NCBI RefSeq assembly: GCF_042658845.1
Contig: NZ_JBHSRI010000011.1
Span: forward strand, 1 to 56,199
Reading direction: 5' to 3'
Source of the DNA: Paenisporosarcina macmurdoensis
GTDB lineage: Bacteria > Bacillota > Bacilli > Bacillales_A > Planococcaceae
DNA length: 56,199 bases
Made by a program: the position numbers and the translations under genes. The notes under the pieces are model-generated. The model searched no databases, was not told where the DNA came from, and worked only from the letters and a program-made list of their open reading frames with translations. This document shows positions 16,345-24,681 of the stretch, piece by piece (position 1 is the first letter of the stretch; each line of letters opens with the position of its first letter).

Positions 16345-17175
16345 ATGAAGTGGAAACGCAGTGAGCGTCTCGTTGATATGACCCATTATTTGTTAGACCA
16401 TCCTCAACAGTTAATCCCATTAACTTTGTTTGCGGATATGTACCAGTCTGCTAAATCCTCAATAAGTGAGGACTTAACCATTATAAAAGAAACATTTGAA
16501 GAAAAAGGGATCGGATTATTAATGACTGTTCCCGGAGCAGCGGGCGGAGTTAAGTATATGCCTAAAATGCGAGATGAAGCCGTTCGTGAATTGATTCACG
16601 ATTTGATGGAAGAGCTGGGTCACTCAGACCGCTTGTTACCTGGTGGATATTTGTATATGACGGATTTACTTGGCAACCCTGAAATGATGAACCGTGTAGG
16701 TAAAGTATTTGCTTCTGCGTTTGCGAAAGAACCGATTGATGTCATCATGACGGTGGCGACAAAAGGTATTTCGATAGCACATGCAATCGCTCGTCACCTA
16801 AATGTGCCAGTAGTGGTGGTAAGAAGAGATAGCAAAGTAACTGAAGGATCTACGGTTAGTATTAATTATGTGTCAGGCTCATCTCGTCGTATTCAAACGA
16901 TGGTGTTGTCGAAGCGCAGTATGAAGAGTGGCCAACGCGTGCTTATTACAGATGACTTTATGAAAGTCGGAGGCACGATGAATGGCATGAAAAATCTACT
17001 TGAGGAATTTAATTGTCAATTAGCAGGTGTCGCGGTGTTGGTTGAAACAGAACACGCTGACGAGCAATTAATTGAAAATTATCTTTCACTTGTTAAATTG
17101 CACGAAGTGAATGAAAAAGAGCGCACAATCGCTTTAACAGAAGGTAATTATTTTTCGAAAGGTGGAAAAGAATAA
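16345..17175 (+). CDS. purR: Pur operon repressor PurR
   Basis: Gram-positive purine repressor, 276 residues, that binds PurBoxes and is released by PRPP; unrelated to the LacI-type PurR of enterics. The N-terminal winged helix (about 1-75) carries DMYQSAKSSISEDL; the rest is a type I phosphoribosyltransferase-like domain with the PRPP-binding signature VLITDDFMKVGGTM (about 203-216) and the flexible loop VVRRDSKVTEGSTVS. ATG 16345 follows TAGGAGTG. The stop shares one base with the ridA start, so the two are coupled. Confidence 0.96.
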   Translation: MKWKRSERLVDMTHYLLDHPQQLIPLTLFADMYQSAKSSISEDLTIIKETFEEKGIGLLMTVPGAAGGVKYMPKMRDEAVRELIHDLMEELGHSDRLLPGGYLYMTDLLGNPEMMNRVGKVFASAFAKEPIDVIMTVATKGISIAHAIARHLNVPVVVVRRDSKVTEGSTVSINYVSGSSRRIQTMVLSKRSMKSGQRVLITDDFMKVGGTMNGMKNLLEEFNCQLAGVAVLVETEHADEQLIENYLSLVKLHEVNEKERTIALTEGNYFSKGGKE

Positions 17176-17549
17176 TGAAAGCAGTATCGACAACGAATGC
17201 CCCAGCGGCGATTGGTCCATATGTCCAAGGAATGATTGTAAACGGTATGTTTTATAGTTCGGGTCAAATTCCATTAACAGCTGAAGGCAACATGGTGGAA
17301 GGTTCAATTACTGAACAAACACATCAAGTTTTTACAAACTTGAAAGCTGTACTAGAAGAAGCGGGCTCTTCTTTGCATCAAGTTGTGAAGACTACTGTAT
17401 TTATTAAAGATATGAACGACTTTGTTACGTTTAATGAAATTTATGGTCAACATTTTGGAGATCATAAACCAGCGCGTTCGACAGTGGAAGTTGCACGACT
17501 ACCTAAAGACGCGCAAGTTGAAATAGAAGTTATAGCCGTTATTGCCTAA
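17175..17549 (+). CDS. ridA: 2-iminobutanoate/2-iminopropanoate deaminase RidA (YabJ)
   Basis: Trimeric enzyme that hydrolyses reactive enamine/imine intermediates released by PLP enzymes such as threonine dehydratase; YabJ was first described as needed for normal PurR action. 124 residues of the RidA/YER057c/UK114 family: PAAIGPYVQG (about 10-19), YSSGQIPL, and the C-terminal ARSTVEVARLPKDAQVEIE with the conserved arginine and glutamate of the active-site cleft. It overlaps purR by one base (TAATG). Confidence 0.96.
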   Translation: MKAVSTTNAPAAIGPYVQGMIVNGMFYSSGQIPLTAEGNMVEGSITEQTHQVFTNLKAVLEEAGSSLHQVVKTTVFIKDMNDFVTFNEIYGQHFGDHKPARSTVEVARLPKDAQVEIEVIAVIA

Positions 17550-17556
17550 AATTCCG

Positions 17557-17590
17557 AAAAAACCATAGAGCTTTTCTCTATGGTTTTTTT
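17557..17590 (+). terminator. Terminator of the purR-ridA unit
   Basis: AAAAAACCATAGAG and CTCTATGGTTTTTT pair perfectly over 14 bases around a 5-base loop. Confidence 0.95.
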
Positions 17591-17627
17591 GTATATATTT
17601 TTAATTTTTAAAATATTCCATTAAAAA

Positions 17628-17654
17628 GAAGGAAAAATATGATAAATGTAGAAT
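17628..17654 (+). promoter_or_regulatory. Sigma-H-like promoter of spoVG
   Basis: GAAGGAAAA (17628-17636) resembles the -35 RWAGGAXXT, and AGAAT (17650-17654) the -10 HGAAT, with 13 bases between (consensus 14). The gap to the spoVG start is 49 bases. The spoVG promoter of B. subtilis is a classical sigma-H promoter repressed by AbrB, whose gene is also in this window. Confidence 0.65.
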
Positions 17655-17703
17655 ATAGTTGTCAGAGTCTGTAAATCATCTATGAAGAAAGGTGGGTAAA
17701 AGA

Positions 17704-17994
17704 ATGGAAGTAACTGATGTTAGATTACGTCGAGTACAAACTGATGGCCGCATGCGCGCCATTGCTTCCATCACACTAGACAGCGAGTTTGTCGTACATG
17801 ATATTCGGGTCATTGACGGCAACGCAGGGCTATTTGTGGCAATGCCAAGTAAACGAACGCCAGATGGAGAATTTCGAGATATCGCACATCCGATTAATAC
17901 TGGAACGCGTACGAAAATTCAAGAGGCGGTATTACATGCATACCATGAGTCTAGCGAAGAAGATGTTATTTCATATGAAGAAGCTGGCGCTTAA
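17704..17994 (+). CDS. spoVG: Septation/RNA-binding regulator SpoVG
   Basis: A 96-residue nucleic-acid-binding regulator; in B. subtilis it affects asymmetric septation and cortex formation, in other Firmicutes virulence and cell-wall genes. The start ATG 17704 follows AGAAAGGTGGG and gives the invariant N-terminus MEVTDVRLRRV. The conserved MPSKRTPDGEFRDIAHPI (about 49-66) is intact. The tail is acidic (SSEEDVISYEEAGA). In B. subtilis glmU follows directly; here an exporter gene is interposed. Confidence 0.97.
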   Translation: MEVTDVRLRRVQTDGRMRAIASITLDSEFVVHDIRVIDGNAGLFVAMPSKRTPDGEFRDIAHPINTGTRTKIQEAVLHAYHESSEEDVISYEEAGA

Positions 17995-18006
17995 TAGAGA
18001 ACAATT

Positions 18007-18046
18007 GAGAGACTTGTCATATCCGTGATAGGTTTCTTTTTTTTTA
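18007..18046 (+). terminator. Probable terminator after spoVG
   Basis: AGAGACTTGTCAT and GTGATAGGTTTCT form an imperfect stem (G-U pairs) ahead of nine T (18037-18045). Confidence 0.65.
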
Positions 18047-18057
18047 ATAAAACAGCG

Positions 18058-18156
18058 TGGAATTTTGGAGCTGCAATACTAGTAACGATAGCGCCTGTTG
18101 TGCCTCTTTTTTTAATTTTAATGAAAGGCTATGTTAAAGGGTGCTGTTGCTATTAA
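18058..18156 (+). pseudogene. Possible 3' remnant of a carbohydrate ABC transporter permease
   Basis: Reading from 18058 to the TAA at 18154 gives about 32 codons, WNFGAAILVTIAPVVPLFL followed by ILMKGYVKG and a short tail. This has the shape of the C-terminus of MalG/MsmG-type sugar permeases (W-N, a last membrane helix with PV, then Q/K-x-Y/F-V-K/E-G). No start, binding site or upstream part is present, and the frame runs straight into the spoVG terminator. It could be chance; a profile comparison would settle it. Confidence 0.35.
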
Positions 18157-18320
18157 ACGAAAATCCAAAGTGTCCATTCTTGTTGACTCATGCGGCTAGC
18201 GCATTTGGACAATAAGTAACCGTAAAGTTAATCAAATAGCACATTGTAACTCGCCAATCCGACACGGGTGTTGTATAAGTTGAAGTAGAAACATATTCTA
18301 CTAAAAAAGAGGTGTTCCAT

Positions 18321-21300
18321 GTGAACTTTTTAACCAAATTTAGTTTGAAAAATGCAGCAGCGGTATTTATTATTTCTTTCTTACTCATTGTCCTTGGTCT
18401 TTATTCCTTTAGTCGTTTGAAAATTGATTTGTTACCAAACATCGAATTCCCTCAATTATCGGTACAGGTAGTGTATCCAGGTGCTTCACCGGAAGATGTA
18501 GACGACCTAATCATCACTCCGATTGAAGAAAAGTTGGAAGGAATTGAAGGAGCCACTGAAATTCAGAGCGTTTCCTATGAAACAATAGGCATCATTAATT
18601 TACAGTTTCCTTTTGATACGGATTTAGATCGTGCAGAACAACAAACGGAAACGGCTATTCGTGGACTTGAATTACCGGAAGGTGCCGAAACGGAAATTAG
18701 CCGCTTATCATTTGGTTCTTTCCCCATCTTCAATATTTCTCTTTTTGGCAAAGGCCAAGAAAACATTGAAGAACTGTTGAATAAAGAAGTCATTCCAGAG
18801 TTAAATAAAATTCCTGGCATCAATTCGGTGTCTGTAGGTGGTTTGCAAGAAGAATTATTACAAATCACTGTCAATCAAGATAAAGCGGCGGAAGCGGGAC
18901 TTTCCCTCAGCCAGATAAAAGAACAAATTGATCAACAAATCTTTTCATTCCCAGCTGGAACCGTCAATGATAATGATATTAATATTCCAGTTCGCGTAGA
19001 AGAGAAGCTAGAGTCGATTGAGAAGTTACAATCCCTGAGACTCAGGTCTTCATTTAATTCACAGGGACCACCAGTAGAGCTACAAGATATCGCTACAATC
19101 GAAGAAGTATCCAAACAAAGTGAGATTACTCGCTATAACCAAGAAGATGCATTGTCGATGGCGGTAACGAAAAAACAAGATGCCAACACAGTGGAAGTAG
19201 CCAATCGAGTGATTGAAGTGTTAAATCAATACGATGATCGTCTCAAATACGCAGTCGGTTTTGATTCGGCGGATGGAATTGAAAAATCAGTAGAAACCTT
19301 AGTAAAAGAAGGGTTACTTGGCGCTTTATTCGCATCACTTGCCGTGTTGATTTTCTTGCGTAATTTCCGGGCAACGATTATCGCGATCATTTCCATTCCA
19401 TTATCATTGCTGATTGCAGCTATTTTCTTAGCTCAACTCGATATCAGTTTGAACATCATGACACTGGGCGGGATGGCCGTTGCAGTTGGTCGAGTTGTCG
19501 ACGATAGTATTGTGGTGATAGAAAATATCTTCCGTCGTTTGCGAAAATCAAATGAACCAATGTCGAATGAATTAGTAGCGTCGTCAACCAAAGAAATTTT
19601 ACGTGCCATCACGTCATCAACCTTGACCACGATAGTCGTGTTTTTACCAATTGGTTTCGTCAGTGGCATTACCGGGGAGTTTTTCTTACCGTTTGCTTTA
19701 ACGGTTATTTTCTCACTAGCAGCTTCGTTGCTCGTCGCGGTAACCATTGTGCCGATTTTAGCGCGGTTTGCATTTAAGAAAGTGAAACAAGAAGAAAAAG
19801 AAGATGCGATGCAACGCTTCTATGAACGTGTTATTTTATGGTCGTTAAACCGCAAAGTGGTTATTTTAGTATTGTCCGTATTGCTCCTTGGCGGCTCATT
19901 TGCGCTTGTCCCAGGGTTAGGCTTCACCTTTATTCCAAATGAAGAAACAAAGCTCGTCCAAGCGAGTGTAGAGCTTCCTGCGTCTACATCACTTGAACGG
20001 ACAAACGAAGTATCTCTTGAAGTAGAAAAACTATTAGCAGAATTAGAAGATATTAAAGATGTCACAACCGCAGTAGGCTCTCGTGATTTTGGAACAGGAA
20101 TTAAACTTGAGAATCGTGCCGGTTATATTTTGACGTTAAATGAAAATGTAGATGTCTCTGACTTCGTGGAGTCATTAGAGGAAGATATGGAAGCTGTCAT
20201 TGCAGATATTTCTCCGGATTCCACCATTTCAGTTTCAGAGCTTTCAACTGGTGGACCTCCTACGAATAACAATGTGTCAGTAGATTTATTTGCAAGCGAC
20301 TTAGAAGCTCTGTCAAAAGCTGCTTCGGATGTTGAAGCTTACATGAATACAGTAGATTCATTAAAATATGTCTCGAATAATTTCTCGGAAAAGCAACAAC
20401 AATTAGTCATTCAAATTGATTCGGCTAAAGCCGACGAATTAGGAGTATCTGGCTTCCAACTACTGGGTGCAATTGCTGATCAAACAAAGCCAGTTTCTGT
20501 TGGCAACTTAACGCTTGATAATATTGATCGTTCTGTTCAATTATCGTACGACGAATCACTAAAGAGTATTGACGAAATTCGAACACTACCGATTTTTACA
20601 GCTAGCGGTCCTGTCGAAGTGCAAGACGTTGCTACAATAGAAGAAATTGATTCAGTCACAGCTATACAAAAACTAGACGGAAAAGTATTTGCACGGATCG
20701 AAGCACAAATCGATGCGGAGAACATACAAAAAGTTTCATCTGAAGTAGCAGAAGGAGTAAAAGCGAACGTGGACTTGCCGGAAGGGGTCAGTTTAGAAAG
20801 TGGTGGAGGAAGTGATGACACGGTTGAAATCTTCCAACAACTCGGACTCGCCATTGCAAGTGCAATTGGACTCGTGTATTTAACGATGCTCATTACATTC
20901 GGGCAAGCGCGTATTCCGTTCATTATCTTGTCTTCACTTATTTTCGTACCAATTGGTGCTTTGATTGGATTAGTTATTGCACGTGAGCCATTGTCAGTTA
21001 GCGTCATGATTGGATTCTTGATGCTCATCGGAATTGTCACTACGAACGCCATCGTTTTGGTGGATCGTATTAACCAAAACAGGAATGACAAAGGGATGCT
21101 CATTCGAGAAGCACTTGTCGAAGCGGGTAAAACGCGTTTACGACCAATTTTAATGACGGCTTTTGCAACGATTGCAGCGCTCATTCCACTTGCGCTCACG
21201 ACTTCGTCAGGGACGTTAATTTCAAAAGGGTTAGCAGTAACGGTAATTGGTGGGTTAACTTCATCTACCTTGCTAACGTTGGTAATTATTCCCGTAATGT

Positions 21301-21350
21301 ACGAAATCTTTTATGCTCGTCAAGCGAAACGTGAAAAACAAGTGAATTAA
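18321..21350 (+). CDS. RND-family multidrug/surfactant exporter (AcrB/SwrC-like, HAE1 type)
   Basis: A 1009-residue inner-membrane proton-driven efflux pump subunit. The RND plan is clear: one N-terminal helix (about 12-30), a large extracytoplasmic loop, helices 2-7 (about 325-535), helix 7/8 loop, second extracytoplasmic loop, helices 9-12 (about 850-1000). Helix 4 carries GRVVDDSIVVIENI, with the two aspartates of the proton relay. Closest known type in Bacillus is SwrC (YerP), which exports surfactin and other drugs; the substrate here is unknown. GTG 18321, six bases after AGAGGTG, is preferred over GTG 18312, which lies in the binding site. No membrane-fusion or outer-membrane partner is nearby. 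The gene is an insertion relative to the usual spoVG-glmU order. Confidence 0.9.
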   Translation: MNFLTKFSLKNAAAVFIISFLLIVLGLYSFSRLKIDLLPNIEFPQLSVQVVYPGASPEDVDDLIITPIEEKLEGIEGATEIQSVSYETIGIINLQFPFDTDLDRAEQQTETAIRGLELPEGAETEISRLSFGSFPIFNISLFGKGQENIEELLNKEVIPELNKIPGINSVSVGGLQEELLQITVNQDKAAEAGLSLSQIKEQIDQQIFSFPAGTVNDNDINIPVRVEEKLESIEKLQSLRLRSSFNSQGPPVELQDIATIEEVSKQSEITRYNQEDALSMAVTKKQDANTVEVANRVIEVLNQYDDRLKYAVGFDSADGIEKSVETLVKEGLLGALFASLAVLIFLRNFRATIIAIISIPLSLLIAAIFLAQLDISLNIMTLGGMAVAVGRVVDDSIVVIENIFRRLRKSNEPMSNELVASSTKEILRAITSSTLTTIVVFLPIGFVSGITGEFFLPFALTVIFSLAASLLVAVTIVPILARFAFKKVKQEEKEDAMQRFYERVILWSLNRKVVILVLSVLLLGGSFALVPGLGFTFIPNEETKLVQASVELPASTSLERTNEVSLEVEKLLAELEDIKDVTTAVGSRDFGTGIKLENRAGYILTLNENVDVSDFVESLEEDMEAVIADISPDSTISVSELSTGGPPTNNNVSVDLFASDLEALSKAASDVEAYMNTVDSLKYVSNNFSEKQQQLVIQIDSAKADELGVSGFQLLGAIADQTKPVSVGNLTLDNIDRSVQLSYDESLKSIDEIRTLPIFTASGPVEVQDVATIEEIDSVTAIQKLDGKVFARIEAQIDAENIQKVSSEVAEGVKANVDLPEGVSLESGGGSDDTVEIFQQLGLAIASAIGLVYLTMLITFGQARIPFIILSSLIFVPIGALIGLVIAREPLSVSVMIGFLMLIGIVTTNAIVLVDRINQNRNDKGMLIREALVEAGKTRLRPILMTAFATIAALIPLALTTSSGTLISKGLAVTVIGGLTSSTLLTLVIIPVMYEIFYARQAKREKQVN

Positions 21351-21356
21351 CAGGTT

Positions 21357-21391
21357 AAGGACTTCCACCATTTGGGTGTGAAGTCCTTTTT
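21357..21391 (+). terminator. Terminator after the RND exporter gene
   Basis: AAGGACTTCCACC and GGTGTGAAGTCCTT form a long stem with one mismatch, followed by TTTTTA. Confidence 0.9.
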
Positions 21392-21447
21392 ATTGGAAAA
21401 TGATTAATCATAATGGTTTTGTCACTATTTTGTCAAGCGAGATTTCC

Positions 21448-21476
21448 TTGAATTACGGTTGTATTTCGGCTATAGT
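21448..21476 (+). promoter_or_regulatory. Sigma-A promoter of glmU-prs
   Basis: TTGAAT (21448-21453), 17 bases, TATAGT (21471-21476), 37 bases before the glmU start. Confidence 0.7.
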
Positions 21477-21513
21477 CAAAAGAGTAAATTGAACATATTG
21501 GAGGACTTACTTA

Positions 21514-22884
21514 ATGGCACATACATACGCAGTGGTTTTAGCTGCAGGTCAAGGTACACGTATGAAGTCCAAATTATATAAAGTTTTACACCCCGTTTGT
21601 GGCAAACCTATGGTTGAACATGTGGTTGATCATATTCAAGCAATTGGTGTAGAGCGTATTGTGACCATCGTAGGTCATGGTGCTGAAAAGGTAAAAGACC
21701 AGCTTGGGAGTCGTAGTGAATATGCGCTTCAAGAACAACAACTCGGAACGGCACACGCTGTATTACAGGCAAATGCAGCTTTAGGGAAGTTAGCTGGGAC
21801 AACACTAGTTATTTGTGGAGACACCCCACTAATTCGACCAGAAACGATGAAAGCTTTACTTGCACATCATCAAGAAACTTCGGCTAAGGCGACGATTCTT
21901 ACTGGAATTCCTGAAGATCCTACAGGTTACGGTCGCATTCTTCGTAATGCTGAAGGCCGTGTTGAACGCATTGTAGAGCAAAAAGATGCATCGGCTGACG
22001 AACAACAAGTGAAAGAGATTAACTCTGGCACATACTGCTTTGATAATGAAGCTTTATTTGCAGCGTTAAAGCTTGTGAAAAATGATAATTCACAAGGTGA
22101 ATTCTATTTGCCAGATGTGATTGAAATCTTGAAATCTCAAGGTAATATTGTTTCTGCTTTCGCAACAGATGATTTTGAAGAAACGCTTGGTGTTAACGAT
22201 CGTGTAGCACTTTCGCAAGCTGAAACGTTGATGCGTAAACGCATTATCGAAAAACATATGCGAAACGGTGTAACGATTATCAACCCAGCTAATACTTACA
22301 TTAGCTCGGATGCAATTATTGGCTCTGATACGGTGTTGCAACCAGGTGTTATGATTGAAGGGGCTAGTGAAGTAGGCGAAGATTGTTTAATTGGCCCAAA
22401 TAGCCAAATTACAAATAGTAAAATTGGCCATCGTACAACTGTACATTCATCTGTCGTTACTGAAAGTGTTATTGGCGAAGATACAGCGGTTGGTCCATTT
22501 GCTCATATTCGTCCAAATTCAGAAATTGGCAATGAAGCGAAAATCGGTAATTTTGTCGAAATTAAAAAAACAAAATTAGGTAACCAATCGAAAGTATCAC
22601 ATTTAAGCTATATTGGAGATGCTGATGTTGGGGAACGTGTAAATATTGGTTGTGGCACGATTACTGTGAATTATGATGGTAAAAATAAATTCTTAACGAC
22701 GATAGAGGACGATTCCTTTGTCGGATGTAATTCAAACTTAGTCGCTCCTGTAAAGATTGGTCAAGGGGCGTATGTCGCAGCTGGATCGACCATTACCAAA
22801 GATGTACCTGCACAATCTTTATCGATTGCACGCGCTCGACAAGAGAACAAAGAGGGATACGCTCAAAAACTAAAATTAAAATAA
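21514..22884 (+). CDS. glmU: Bifunctional UDP-N-acetylglucosamine pyrophosphorylase / glucosamine-1-phosphate acetyltransferase
   Basis: Makes UDP-GlcNAc for peptidoglycan and teichoic acid: the C-terminal domain acetylates glucosamine-1-phosphate, the N-terminal domain adds UMP from UTP. The 456-residue protein has the pyrophosphorylase signature LAAGQGTRMKS (about 8-18) with KVLHPVCGKPM, and NSGTYCF in the N-terminal half. From about residue 252 it turns into left-handed beta-helix hexapeptide repeats (IGSDTVL, IGEDTAV, IGNEAKI, IGNFVEI) with the acetyltransferase histidine in VSHLSYIGD. ATG 21514 follows TTGGAGGA; prs lies 13 bases downstream in the same transcript. Confidence 0.97.
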   Translation: MAHTYAVVLAAGQGTRMKSKLYKVLHPVCGKPMVEHVVDHIQAIGVERIVTIVGHGAEKVKDQLGSRSEYALQEQQLGTAHAVLQANAALGKLAGTTLVICGDTPLIRPETMKALLAHHQETSAKATILTGIPEDPTGYGRILRNAEGRVERIVEQKDASADEQQVKEINSGTYCFDNEALFAALKLVKNDNSQGEFYLPDVIEILKSQGNIVSAFATDDFEETLGVNDRVALSQAETLMRKRIIEKHMRNGVTIINPANTYISSDAIIGSDTVLQPGVMIEGASEVGEDCLIGPNSQITNSKIGHRTTVHSSVVTESVIGEDTAVGPFAHIRPNSEIGNEAKIGNFVEIKKTKLGNQSKVSHLSYIGDADVGERVNIGCGTITVNYDGKNKFLTTIEDDSFVGCNSNLVAPVKIGQGAYVAAGSTITKDVPAQSLSIARARQENKEGYAQKLKLK

Positions 22885-22897
22885 CAGGAGGAACATC

Positions 22898-23857
22898 ATG
22901 TCTTACCAATATGCAGACACGAAATTAAAAATTTTCTCATTAAACTCAAACGAGTCTCTTGCTAGAGAAATAGCAGAAGAAGTGGGCCTTCCACTTGGTA
23001 AAATTTCTGTTAACCGTTTTAGCGATGGTGAAGTTCAAATTAACATTGAAGAAAGTATTCGTGGGTGTGATGTCTTCATCATTCAGTCAACTTCTTCTCC
23101 TGTAAACGAAAACTTAATGGAACTTTTAATTATGGTAGACGCTGTGAAACGTGCTTCTGCGCGCACAGTAAACGTTGTTCTTCCTTACTATGGTTATGCT
23201 CGTCAAGACCGTAAAGCACGCGCTCGTGAACCAATTACAGCGAAACTCGTGGCTAATTTACTAGAAACTGCTGGTGCAACGCGTGCCATCGTATTAGATT
23301 TACATGCTCCTCAAATTCAAGGGTTCTTTGATATTTTGATTGACCACTTAATCGCAGTGCCGATTTTGTCCGATTATTTCTTAGAGAAAAATATCGACCC
23401 TTCTGACATTGTGATTGTTTCACCTGATCATGGCGGAGTTACGCGTGCACGTAAAATGGCGGATCGATTAAAAGCACCTATTGCTATAATCGATAAGCGT
23501 CGTCCTCGTCCTAATGTGGCGGAAGTCATGAATATTGTTGGTAATGTAGATGGAAAAATATGTATTTTAATTGATGATATTATTGATACTGCAGGTACAA
23601 TTACAATTGCAGCTAACGCTCTTGTAGAAAGTGGAGCAAAAGAAGTGTATGCTTGTTGTACACATCCGGTATTGTCAGGGCCGGCAATTGAACGTATCGA
23701 CAACTCTGTTATTAAAGAATTAGTGATTACGAACTCGATTGAATTACCAGCAGAAAAAAGTTCTCCGAAGATTCTACAATTGTCAGTTGCTCATCTTTTA
23801 GCAGAAGCCATTGTACGTGTATTCGAAGAAAAATCAGTTAGTACGTTATTTGATTGA
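22898..23857 (+). CDS. prs: Ribose-phosphate pyrophosphokinase (PRPP synthetase)
   Basis: Transfers pyrophosphate from ATP to ribose-5-phosphate, giving PRPP for purine, pyrimidine, His, Trp and NAD synthesis. The 319-residue class I enzyme shows the N-terminal fold SLNSNESLAREIAEEVG, the metal-binding DLHAPQIQGFFD (about 130-141), the catalytic flexible loop with DKRRPRPN, and the PRPP loop ILIDDIIDTAGTI (about 217-229). PRPP made here is the inducer of PurR and the substrate of Hpt, both encoded in this window. ATG 22898 follows AGGAGG. Confidence 0.98.
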   Translation: MSYQYADTKLKIFSLNSNESLAREIAEEVGLPLGKISVNRFSDGEVQINIEESIRGCDVFIIQSTSSPVNENLMELLIMVDAVKRASARTVNVVLPYYGYARQDRKARAREPITAKLVANLLETAGATRAIVLDLHAPQIQGFFDILIDHLIAVPILSDYFLEKNIDPSDIVIVSPDHGGVTRARKMADRLKAPIAIIDKRRPRPNVAEVMNIVGNVDGKICILIDDIIDTAGTITIAANALVESGAKEVYACCTHPVLSGPAIERIDNSVIKELVITNSIELPAEKSSPKILQLSVAHLLAEAIVRVFEEKSVSTLFD

Positions 23858-23866
23858 TATTCCTAG

Positions 23867-23892
23867 GTTTTATTTACTAGGCAATTGGGTAA
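23867..23892 (+). promoter_or_regulatory. Sigma-B-like (general stress) promoter of ctc
   Basis: GTTTTA (23867-23872), 14 bases, GGGTAA (23887-23892) against the sigma-B consensus GTTTAA-N12-15-GGGTAT. It lies 42 bases before ctc, the classical sigma-B-controlled gene. A small CCTAG/CTAGG inverted repeat (23862-23881) overlaps it. Confidence 0.7.
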
Positions 23893-23933
23893 ACATAGAA
23901 ACAGAAAAGACTTACACAGGAGAGTGAATCTAC

Positions 23934-24578
23934 ATGTCAACAACAGTAAAAACACAAGTACGTGAAAAAGGTCAACATTCTAATTTAACTAAATTACGCG
24001 GTGAAGGTTTCGTACCTGCAGTCGTTTATGGTTATAAAACAGGTACATCTTCAATCGCAGTAAGCGAAAAAGATTTACTTAAAACATTACGTGAAGTTGG
24101 TCGTAACGGTGTTATGAAATTAGAACTTGAAGGAAAAAAACTTAATGTTGTATTAAGTGATTACCAAATGGACGTTTTAAAAGGCAGAGTTGTTCATGCA
24201 GACTTCTTAGCAATTAACATGTCTGATGAATTAGAAGTTAGCGTTACAGTTGTACCAACAGGAGATTCTGTAGGCGTAAGCGAAGGCGGAGTCTTGAATC
24301 AATCAAACCGTGAAGTAACGATTAAAGTAAAACCATCTGCAATCCCAGAAGTAATTGAAGTAGATGTTACTGAACTTGCTGTTGGTGATACATTAACAGT
24401 TGGCGATATTCGTGAAAAAACAGAGTTCCATATTTTGAACGAAGATGATTTCGCATTAGTATCAGTTTCTGCTCCACGTTCAGATGAAGAATTGGAAACT
24501 ACAGCTGACGAACCAGCAGTAGCTGAAGATGAAAACGCTGAAGAAAACACTGAAAAAGCAACTGAAACAAAAGAATAA
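23934..24578 (+). CDS. ctc: Ribosomal protein bL25 / general stress protein Ctc
   Basis: Binds 5S rRNA in the large ribosomal subunit, especially after stress. The 214-residue long form has an N-terminal L25 5S-binding domain (about 1-92: GEGFVPAVVYG, LSDYQMDVLKGRVVHADF) and a C-terminal TL5/CTC beta domain (about 100-185: VVPTGDSVGVSEGGVL). The last 30 residues are very acidic (ETTADEPAVAEDENAEE). It has its own stress-type promoter and a terminator, and sits between prs and pth as in B. subtilis. Confidence 0.96.
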   Translation: MSTTVKTQVREKGQHSNLTKLRGEGFVPAVVYGYKTGTSSIAVSEKDLLKTLREVGRNGVMKLELEGKKLNVVLSDYQMDVLKGRVVHADFLAINMSDELEVSVTVVPTGDSVGVSEGGVLNQSNREVTIKVKPSAIPEVIEVDVTELAVGDTLTVGDIREKTEFHILNEDDFALVSVSAPRSDEELETTADEPAVAEDENAEENTEKATETKE

Positions 24579-24589
24579 GATATTTTCAA

Positions 24590-24620
24590 AAAGGGATTGT
24601 CATTTGACAGTCCTTTTTTT
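24590..24620 (+). terminator. Terminator after ctc
   Basis: AAAGGGATTGTCA and TGACAGTCCTTT pair (with one G-U/bulge) before a run of T. Confidence 0.85.
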
Positions 24621-24681
24621 TATGGAATCTATTCTTTGTGGTAAAATGAGAAGTATTCAGTAAGTAAAGGACGTATCGTTT

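Noticed and set aside
20537..21199. Open frame of 220 codons on the - strand within the exporter gene
   Set aside because: Antisense shadow of a well-supported RND gene, composition typical of the reverse strand of membrane helices.
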